Of a stretch of DNA of 6,568 nucleotides, positions 1 through 5,380 are shown piece after piece. The position numbers were made by a program, and so were the translations under genes. The stretch covers positions 20,476-27,043 of the forward strand of contig PBKH01000050.1 in assembly GCA_002721375.1 (NCBI GenBank), given 5' to 3'. Origin of the DNA: Verrucomicrobiales bacterium (GTDB lineage Bacteria > Verrucomicrobiota > Verrucomicrobiia > Limisphaerales > UBA1096). The notes under the pieces are model-generated. The model searched no databases. It had not been told where the DNA came from and worked only from the letters and a program-made list of their open reading frames with translations. Each line of letters begins with the position of its first letter. Position 1 is the stretch's first letter.

Positions 1-1556
1 GCGAAAGCATCGCACTTAAGGCCAAAGCCGACATCCAACTGGATCCCGCATGGCTGGACAAGGCAGTAAGCCAATTCAAAACCCAGTACGACCCGCGCTT
101 CGGTGGCTTCGGAAACGCGCCCAAATTCCCCCGACCCAGCCTACCACTGATGCTACTGCGCCACGCGCACCGTACCGGTGATCAAGATGCCATCAACATG
201 GTCCTGCACACCTGCGACCAAATGGCAGCCGGCGGCATGTATGACCAAATTGGCGGCGGGTTCGCACGTTATGCTGTCGATGAAAAGTGGCTCGTGCCGC
301 ATTTTGAGAAAATGCTCTACGACAACGCGCAACTACTTCACCTCTACCTCGACGCTCACCTCGTCAGCGGCAAACAAAAGCACGCCAAAGTCGCACACGA
401 TATCCTTCGCTACATTCTGCGTGACATGCGCCACAAAGACGGCGGCTTCTACTCCGCCGAAGACGCAGACAGCGAGGGCAAAGAAGGGAAATTCTACTGC
501 TGGACAGAGGCAGAGTTGAAGTCCTTGCTAACACCTGATGAATTCATCCTTATCAAACGCCGATACGGCATTACAACTCACGGCAACTTCGAAGACCACA
601 GCGACCCGGAGCCACTAAAGGGCCAAAATGTCCTGAGCATCGTCGATCCTACGCTTAATGACAACGAGGCTAGTCAACTTGAATCGGCCACTGGGAAAAT
701 GTTCGATGTCCGTGCCAAGCGTGTGCGGCCGCACCTCGATGACAAAATCCTCTCTTCGTGGAATGGGCTCATGCTTGGCGCGATAGCCCGCGCTGGAGTC
801 GTACTAAATGAACCGGAATACCTTAAAGCTGCACAGGCAAACCTTACCTTTCTGCAACGAGAACTTTGGGATGCTGAAAGCAAGACGCTCTACCACCGTT
901 GGCGCGAAGGTCAACGTGACAACATTCAGCTACTCGACGCTTACGCCTTTCTACTAGACGGAGTGTTGCATCTTTATGAAGCTACGCTGGAATCGAAACA
1001 TCTTCAGTTTGCCATAGATCTAGCCGGCACGATGAAGGCTAAGTTTTATGATGATACCAATGGCGGCTTCTGGCAGAGTGTCCATACGCCAAACCTCATC
1101 ATGAAAGTGAAAGAGGACTACGATGGCGCGATCCCCTCTGGAAACTCGGTGGCCGTGCTAGCACTGCTGCGCCTTGGAAAGATTACAGATAACAAAACAT
1201 TCACTGAACTCGCAGAAAAGACCCTGCTACTCTTCAGTGACAATATGATTAACGGGCCAAACGCCGTGCCGCACCTGTTACAAGCTCTCGACTTTCTCGT
1301 GCATGAGCCACGCCGCGCGGTGATCACCGGCGATCCCAAATCAATTGGAACGCTTAACCTCATTGCCGCTGCGCATGCTGCCTACCAGCCGAACAAAGTC
1401 GTTCTGGGTGTTGTTGGACCGGTGGAGTCATTTGCAAAAACGCTTCCGAAGGAAGGAAACTCATCCGCCTACCTTTGCACCGGTTCGGCCTGCCAACCAC
1501 CCACTAGCAATGCGCTTAAACTGCAAGAAATGATGGCCTCAAAAACACTGCCTTGA
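1..1556 (+). CDS. YyaL/DUF255 family protein (thioredoxin-like domain protein), 5' end outside window
   Basis: The reading frame is open from base 3, so this is the C-terminal 517 residues of a longer protein. Family members are usually about 680 to 750 residues, so roughly 170 to 230 residues are missing, including the N-terminal thioredoxin-like DUF255 domain. The visible part is the all-alpha (alpha/alpha)6 toroid region resembling six-hairpin glycosidases and N-acylglucosamine 2-epimerases. Family landmarks, numbered from the first visible residue, are FGGFGNAPKFP at 33-43, GGMYDQIGGGFARY at about 77-90 followed by PHFEKMLYDNAQLL, SAEDADSEG at about 151-159, DDKILSSWNGLMLG at about 246-259, DYDGAIPSGNS at about 372-382, and the terminal CTGSACQPP at about 492-500. 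Relatives include Bacillus YyaL and animal SPATA20; their biochemical role is not established. The frame looks intact to its TGA stop. It is followed within 31 bases by the CoaB-like gene on the same strand. The family call is strong and the function is unknown. Confidence 0.93.
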   Translation, partial: ESIALKAKADIQLDPAWLDKAVSQFKTQYDPRFGGFGNAPKFPRPSLPLMLLRHAHRTGDQDAINMVLHTCDQMAAGGMYDQIGGGFARYAVDEKWLVPHFEKMLYDNAQLLHLYLDAHLVSGKQKHAKVAHDILRYILRDMRHKDGGFYSAEDADSEGKEGKFYCWTEAELKSLLTPDEFILIKRRYGITTHGNFEDHSDPEPLKGQNVLSIVDPTLNDNEASQLESATGKMFDVRAKRVRPHLDDKILSSWNGLMLGAIARAGVVLNEPEYLKAAQANLTFLQRELWDAESKTLYHRWREGQRDNIQLLDAYAFLLDGVLHLYEATLESKHLQFAIDLAGTMKAKFYDDTNGGFWQSVHTPNLIMKVKEDYDGAIPSGNSVAVLALLRLGKITDNKTFTELAEKTLLLFSDNMINGPNAVPHLLQALDFLVHEPRRAVITGDPKSIGTLNLIAAAHAAYQPNKVVLGVVGPVESFAKTLPKEGNSSAYLCTGSACQPPTSNALKLQEMMASKTLP

Positions 1557-1587
1557 CTTGCTGCACTTGGTTAACCTTCCTATCCTA

Positions 1588-2232
1588 ATGCACTGCATCG
1601 TCACCGCTGGGCCAACCTACGAGCCGATCGATCAAGTTCGGCGGCTGACCAATCACTCCACCGGCCAACTTGGCACCGGCTTGGCCAAACGGCTGGCCGA
1701 CGACGGTCATAATGTGACCCTGTTACGCGGACGTTCTTCAACTCACAATGATCTGCCCAAGGGCATTGAACTTATGAATTTTTCAACCACAGCCGACTTA
1801 GCTGAAAAACTGCAGCGCTTAACCAAGTTCGATGCAGTCTTTCATGCCGCAGCGGTTAGTGACTTCGCCGCAGGACAGGTTTTTCGTCGGACCGCCGATG
1901 GTCAACTCGAACCGCTGCATCAGAGCAAACCGAGTACGCGTGACGGCAAACTGCTGCTTGAACTAAAGCCGACGCCAAAGCTTATCGGACGCCTTCGCGA
2001 ATGGTTTCCGAAGGCATTGTTGGTAGGATGGAAATACGAGGTCGACGGCGACCGAGACACCGCACTTGGGAAAGGACGAATGCAGATCTCGGAAAACCAA
2101 ACCAATGGCTGCGTTGTCAATGGCCCGGCCTACGGAAAAGGATTCGGCTGGCTATATAACTATAGCCGATCAGATCATCTGCCTAATCCAACTAAATTAT
2201 TCGAGAAGCTGGCCGCCATTGCACAACCCTGA
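1588..2232 (+). CDS. Stand-alone CoaB-like phosphopantothenate-cysteine ligase domain protein
   Basis: This 214-residue protein matches the CoaB half of bifunctional CoaBC (DNA/pantothenate metabolism flavoprotein, C-terminal family), which joins cysteine to 4'-phosphopantothenate in CoA synthesis. Visible signatures are the nucleotide-binding start IVTAGPTYEPIDQVR (residues 4-18), TNHSTGQLG (21-29, like the CoaB SNRSSGKMG motif, conserved Asn at 22), HAAAVSDF (86-93, like AAVADF), LKPTPKLI (126-133, in place of the usual KNPDI-type segment), VGWKYEVDGD (146-155, in place of VGFAAET) and CVVNGP (175-180). The KIKK lysine motif of CoaB is not plain; Lys114 in SKPST or Lys127 may substitute. 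No CoaC flavin decarboxylase domain is attached. I chose ATG 1588 because MHCIVTAGPT starts right at the first beta strand. A TTG at 1558 in the same frame would add 10 residues with no family similarity that I can see. No Shine-Dalgarno sequence is obvious at either. The gene is probably co-transcribed with the YyaL-like gene. The domain call is firm; the exact enzyme activity is less certain because of the diverged motifs. Confidence 0.85.
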   Translation: MHCIVTAGPTYEPIDQVRRLTNHSTGQLGTGLAKRLADDGHNVTLLRGRSSTHNDLPKGIELMNFSTTADLAEKLQRLTKFDAVFHAAAVSDFAAGQVFRRTADGQLEPLHQSKPSTRDGKLLLELKPTPKLIGRLREWFPKALLVGWKYEVDGDRDTALGKGRMQISENQTNGCVVNGPAYGKGFGWLYNYSRSDHLPNPTKLFEKLAAIAQP

Positions 2233-2248
2233 CGACAACTTCAACTTC

Positions 2249-2722
2249 TCAAGGTAAACCTTCCAATGGAAGACCACCCATTTGATTAATTTGCCAATAA
2301 GCCAGAAGAATCTGAAACGGTATGCCGAGGGCAATGCTGTACCAGCACCATTGCCACGCTTTAGCCACCGCCTCGGTTGAGCCTGCCCAGTCACCAGCAG
2401 AATACTTAGCCAAAGCAAACGCGGCAAAAATGGTGGCTACTAGGCCCAAGGGCGGACAACAGCAAAGATTCAGGAACACTGCAATCGGGAGTAAATTTGG
2501 CGGCGGCGGCGCTGGAGACTCCTCCGGCTTGATCAAACCCAGCTCTTCGGCCAATTCGGGAAACTCAGAAGCAGCTTTCCATTCACCTTTACCATCACGA
2601 CATATTTGAGTGGAAGCGTTTGCTCGACCTTCGCGAATCCATTCACGAACTTCGTCCAACTGAACCGGGCCGTACTCCTTTTTATCCTCGCCGATGATCC
2701 TGTAGGCCATGCTGCCGGTCAC
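2249..2722 (-). CDS. GYF_2 domain and CD225/dispanin-like membrane protein
   Basis: This is a small two-part protein of 157 residues from GTG 2722, or 153 from ATG 2710. Numbered from GTG, residues 6-60 form a GYF_2 (DUF4339-type) domain, with AYRIIGEDKKEYGPV, the EVREWIREGR helix and the GEW core. A charged, proline-rich linker (PEESPAPPPPNLLP) follows at about 66-79. Residues 77-141 are hydrophobic and resemble the CD225/dispanin family: a cysteine cluster CCCPPLG at 87-93, a small-residue helix, the AKYSAGDWAGSTEAVAKA loop at about 105-121, and a second helix to about 141. Known GYF domains bind proline-rich peptides, so the N-terminal domain is probably a cytoplasmic adaptor tethered to the membrane. 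The GTG overlaps the kinase TGA stop as GTGA, which suggests translational coupling. ATG 2710 gives MAYRII, a more typical domain start; neither has a clear ribosome binding site. The gene converges on the CoaB-like gene with a 16-base gap. The partner and role are unknown. Confidence 0.82.
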   Translation of the reverse strand: MTGSMAYRIIGEDKKEYGPVQLDEVREWIREGRANASTQICRDGKGEWKAASEFPELAEELGLIKPEESPAPPPPNLLPIAVFLNLCCCPPLGLVATIFAAFALAKYSAGDWAGSTEAVAKAWQWCWYSIALGIPFQILLAYWQINQMGGLPLEGLP

Positions 2723-3579
2723 AAGTACAAGGCCTTGCGGAGTTCCGCAACTAAGTAACTGATATGCGGATAGCGCCGGTCGGCGTCAAACTCAATGCAT
2801 TTAAGGATGATCTGCTCCACATCCTCCGGAATGGATGGATTTAGGGCACGGGGCATTGCAAAATGCTCGTCGCGGTTCTTTTGCTGCAAAAGCACTTCTC
2901 TGCCGTTCTCACCGTTAAACGGCTTCTGGCCAGTCAACGTTTCATACATTGTCACCCCGAAGGCAAAAATATCAACGCGTTGGTCAATCTCCCGCCCACG
3001 CAATTGCTCAGGCGCCATATAGACCGGTGTCCCAGGATTATCCGGCATCTTGGTTGGGGTTTCAGGAATAGGACGAGAGAGATCGAAATCACAAAGACGA
3101 ACATTGCCGTTGCGGCTGACTAAAATGTTCTCCGGCTTGAAGTCGTAATGCATGTAGCCGCAGTCGTGCACATGCTCAAGCGCCTCAGCAACGTCGATCA
3201 GGATGTTACCGTTGTATTCTTCCAGCACTGGATCTGCACGCGATATAAGGATCTTAAGATTAGGAAACTCACAATACTCCATGGCCAGATAGTGGTCTCC
3301 CTTAATCTTGCCGTGCTCAACATAGCTTACAATGCGATCGTGATCACAAACCTCAGCGAGAATCTCACAACCCCGGATAAAGCGTTTTTTAGCCTTTGAA
3401 TCCCTTCTCAATTCGGGATGTAGCCGTCGTACGGCAACAGGGTGCTTGTCGAGATCGGTCGCGAGCCAGATGTCAGCCATACCGCCACTATTGACTACCT
3501 CCTGTAGATCGTAATCCCCAAAATGACCAGATTGACCCGGCTCGGGGTTTTTCACGCGTAAAATATCAAACAGGCCCAT
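2719..3579 (-). CDS. Hanks-type Ser/Thr protein kinase homologue with degenerate catalytic motifs (possible pseudokinase)
   Basis: This is a 286-residue single-domain kinase fold with no transmembrane segment, PASTA or other sensor domain, so it is probably cytoplasmic. Numbered from ATG 3579, the lobes are in normal order. The Gly-rich loop is NSGGMADIW (30-38), with only part of the glycine pattern. The beta-3 strand reads VAVRRL (48-53), so the VAIK lysine is Arg51 (codon CGA at 3429-3427). Glu72 is the likely alpha-C glutamate. The catalytic loop is MHYDFKPEN (143-151), HYD in place of HRD, keeping Asp146, Lys148 and Asn151. The metal-binding motif is DFD (164-166) rather than DFG. The APE motif is at 189-191, followed by DIFAFGVTMYE and the C-lobe Arg. 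Loss of the beta-3 lysine usually abolishes or greatly reduces phosphotransfer, but the other key residues remain, so weak activity or nucleotide binding is possible. A TTG at 3585 would add two residues. It lies between a transporter and a GYF adaptor in one probable operon. Confidence 0.88.
   Translation of the reverse strand: MGLFDILRVKNPEPGQSGHFGDYDLQEVVNSGGMADIWLATDLDKHPVAVRRLHPELRRDSKAKKRFIRGCEILAEVCDHDRIVSYVEHGKIKGDHYLAMEYCEFPNLKILISRADPVLEEYNGNILIDVAEALEHVHDCGYMHYDFKPENILVSRNGNVRLCDFDLSRPIPETPTKMPDNPGTPVYMAPEQLRGREIDQRVDIFAFGVTMYETLTGQKPFNGENGREVLLQQKNRDEHFAMPRALNPSIPEDVEQIILKCIEFDADRRYPHISYLVAELRKALYL
2735..2750 (-). promoter_or_regulatory. Perfect GC-rich hairpin just upstream of the GYF gene start
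   Basis: TTGCGGA and TCCGCAA form a perfect inverted repeat around a two-base centre, more realistically six paired bases with a four-base loop. It lies in the last codons of the kinase gene (encoding LRK), 12 bases before the GTG start of the GYF gene. A 10-base palindrome CAAGGCCTTG (2728-2737) overlaps its edge, so two alternative pairings are possible. No T-run follows. It may influence translational coupling at this overlapping junction, but coding constraint or chance could also explain it. Confidence 0.35.
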
Positions 3580-3589
3580 CGACAATAAT

Positions 3590-3608
3590 TATCTGACTCA
3601 ATCAGATA
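3590..3608 (-). promoter_or_regulatory. Perfect inverted repeat at transporter-kinase junction
   Basis: Seven-base arms TATCTGA and TCAGATA flank a five-base loop (TTGAG on the minus strand) that contains the TGA stop of the transporter. The repeat ends 4 bases before the alternative TTG and 10 bases before the ATG of the kinase gene, where a ribosome binding site would lie. It has no following T-run, so it does not look like an intrinsic terminator. It could shape translation or processing of the shared mRNA, or be a chance palindrome. The structure is seen in the sequence; a function is inferred. Confidence 0.4.
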
Positions 3609-5226
3609 TTTTAGGACGCGCAAAATGGGCAATGATCGCCAAGCCGATGAAGATGCCTACGGCAATCACGCCCGTCCATTGCACCTTACTCCAAATCGAC
3701 CAAGCGGCACCGATGGTCGCTGCTATCAGGGCCACTCCCATGGCAATGTTGAGGATAATTCGATTACCACCTTTGGGTAACGAGGTGCCCATTAAACTCT
3801 TGTTGTTAATCATCAGAAAGAACGTGATGTAAGCAATAGGTAGTAGCACCATTCCAAAAACACTTGTTGGGACCGCGAGCCAGAATTTTGCATCGGCATT
3901 ACTCCATAAATATAGAAATCCTAACGCCCCGGTAATACCTGGAAGAATCGAACCAATTTTGTGTTTCATTCCGCCTATCTCCGCACCTAGCATTTCAGTT
4001 ACAGTGAAGCCATTGATCAACATCAGAATAATAATTGTTGAGACAGCCATGCCAAGAACACCGATCCCGAAAACAGTCTGTGAGACCGTCTTGTTTCCAG
4101 TGAGATTCTCAAGAGAGCCTGCTAGTTGGCCAGAATCACGGCTGACCAACATGGCAGCCAGTTGTTTGTCGATTTCTTTTGGTTCGGCACCTAATTCAAT
4201 CTGAGCTTTAAAAGCGTCCAAGTTCTTATTGTAGGCACCTTCCAGTTTTGCCGTTAGCGCTGTAGACTTACTTGCATCCAGAAGTCCCTCGTCAAACTTG
4301 GTGTGGAACTGACTAGCAGAAGCGATCACCACACAAGTTGTGGCCAAGAAGAAAGGTAGGAACAAACCGATTGAAAGATCAAACGAAGCCAAACCACGAT
4401 GTTCCTTACCCCAACCTTTACGCAGCATGGAATAGGGTAGCAGGAATGTCATGTTGATACCTACCGCAGTGGCAGCAGCGGTCACCATCCGGTCACGTTG
4501 CGAACTCAAAATAACTTCCCGCCAGTAATCTGGATTGCTCGATTGCGCAATTATCTCGGTAAACTTAGAGGCTGGTTCAAACAGCAGACCCGGGTTAGGA
4601 ATGAATCCAGTGAGAATGGAGCCCCAGTCAAGATCCTTTGCCATCACGACAACAACACCGAAAAAACTAAGAACTACAACGGCAACCATCACCTTTAGAA
4701 TGATCTCAAAAATTTTGATCCCCTTGCTGCCACTATCGTAAGCCCAAACCACGGCGCCCCCGATAAGAAATAATAGAATCGCGCAAATATGGTTTCCCCA
4801 TTCACCGTCTAACACACCAAAGTTTTGCTGTATGGCTGCCGTGCCTAGTGAAAACTGCGGCATGGCCCAAACAAGATTGGCCAGCATCGCGGCAATCAGC
4901 CAGCCCCATCCGAGTACCGGATTAATGTGCTTGTTGATTGCACGAAAAGGTTTCTCGCCAGTAGAAAGCGTAACATATGCAATGACCGACAACATCAGCA
5001 CACCAAATATCATCATTAATGGCTGCAGCCACAGGAGTTCGAACCCACCAATCACACCTAGATAAAGACTCCCTGCGAGAGATCCACCCCCGAGGGTAAT
5101 CGCTCCCTGCAACCAGCCGGGGCCGGACAGCTTGGCAAATGTACCCCATCGAGAAAGGAGCGGTTTTTGGTTCACCTCCTCAAGGAGGGCCTTTTCAGTA
5201 GAAAGATGGTCGTTTGATTCACTCAT
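3598..5226 (-). CDS. NRAMP-like (LeuT-fold) membrane transporter lacking the canonical metal-binding motifs
   Basis: This 542-residue inner-membrane protein has about 12 hydrophobic helices, at roughly 35-60, 64-88, 105-133, 147-165, 172-196, 247-268, 280-305, 383-408, 425-442, 447-474, 487-512 and 516-536. The segment SGPGWLQGAITLGGGSLAGS (34-53) aligns without gaps to helix 1 of NRAMP metal transporters, and the GFELLWLQPLMMIF stretch after it is also NRAMP-like. The DPGN metal-binding motif is GGGS (46-49), and in helix 6 the MPH motif aligns with LPY (263-265). Proton-coupled Mn/Fe transport as in true NRAMPs is therefore unlikely; the substrate is unknown. A polar, charged segment of about 75 residues (306-382) sits between helices 7 and 8, predicted outside the cytoplasm in this fold. 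The ATG start gives an acidic cytoplasmic N-terminus (MSESNDHLSTEK); no clear Shine-Dalgarno sequence precedes it. It is the first gene of the probable operon with the kinase-like and GYF genes. Superfamily confidence is good and substrate confidence very low. Confidence 0.85.
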   Translation of the reverse strand: MSESNDHLSTEKALLEEVNQKPLLSRWGTFAKLSGPGWLQGAITLGGGSLAGSLYLGVIGGFELLWLQPLMMIFGVLMLSVIAYVTLSTGEKPFRAINKHINPVLGWGWLIAAMLANLVWAMPQFSLGTAAIQQNFGVLDGEWGNHICAILLFLIGGAVVWAYDSGSKGIKIFEIILKVMVAVVVLSFFGVVVVMAKDLDWGSILTGFIPNPGLLFEPASKFTEIIAQSSNPDYWREVILSSQRDRMVTAAATAVGINMTFLLPYSMLRKGWGKEHRGLASFDLSIGLFLPFFLATTCVVIASASQFHTKFDEGLLDASKSTALTAKLEGAYNKNLDAFKAQIELGAEPKEIDKQLAAMLVSRDSGQLAGSLENLTGNKTVSQTVFGIGVLGMAVSTIIILMLINGFTVTEMLGAEIGGMKHKIGSILPGITGALGFLYLWSNADAKFWLAVPTSVFGMVLLPIAYITFFLMINNKSLMGTSLPKGGNRIILNIAMGVALIAATIGAAWSIWSKVQWTGVIAVGIFIGLAIIAHFARPKISD

Positions 5227-5244
5227 GAGTCATTCTGCATTGCG

Positions 5245-5274
5245 CTCGACCAAGCCGCTTGACCAAGCTGCTTG
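5245..5274. repeat. 13-base tandem repeat forming a near-perfect dyad in the transporter leader
   Basis: Two adjacent 13-base units, CTCGACCAAGCCG (5245-5257) and CTTGACCAAGCTG (5258-5270), match at 11 of 13 positions, and a third begins with CTTGA. The same bases hold a dyad: CAAGC, C, GCTTG, AC, CAAGC, T, GCTTG (5251-5274), which can fold as a stem of about nine pairs with one mismatch. It lies 24 bases before the transporter ATG. It could be an operator with two half sites, or a leader hairpin in the mRNA; nothing in the sequence decides between these. Confidence 0.45.
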
Positions 5275-5276
5275 AT

Positions 5277-5301
5277 AAACAGAAAATGCAGTTTCTCTGC
5301 A
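5277..5301 (-). terminator. Weak candidate intrinsic terminator downstream of the metalloprotease
   Basis: On the minus strand, TGCAG, AGAAA, CTGCA forms a five-pair stem with a five-base loop and is followed by TTTTCTGTTT. It lies about 80 bases after the stop of the metalloprotease gene, in the only sizeable intergenic gap, so it could end that transcript before the transporter operon. The stem is short and the T-run is interrupted, so confidence is low. I see no convincing -35/-10 pair for the transporter operon in the same 154-base gap (5227-5380). Confidence 0.25.
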
Positions 5302-5380
5302 GAAAACCAAGCCCAAAACAAACTCAATCATAGTAATTTCATGTTGTAATTGAGCCTATAAGCCCTAGAAGCTTGATCCG

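Noticed and set aside
1558..1587. TTG start extending the CoaB-like protein by 10 residues
   Set aside because: The ATG at 1588 begins directly at the conserved first strand, the extra residues (MLHLVNLPIL) add no recognised motif, and no Shine-Dalgarno sequence supports TTG.
2251..2272. Palindromic AAGGTAAACCTT and CTTCCAATGGAAG near the convergent gene ends, as a possible bidirectional terminator
   Set aside because: They lie inside the GYF gene, have short arms and tiny loops, and no T-run follows on either strand.
2322..2609. Plus-strand open frame of 95 codons opposite the GYF-CD225 gene
   Set aside because: The minus-strand frame has clear GYF_2 and CD225-like features; the plus-strand translation is low-complexity Ala, Gly and Ser typical of a shadow frame.
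5223..5240. Tiny upstream frame (ATG, four codons, TGA) whose stop overlaps the transporter ATG on the minus strand
   Set aside because: It encodes only MQNDS, lacks a ribosome binding site and is easily produced by chance; not enough to call a leader peptide.
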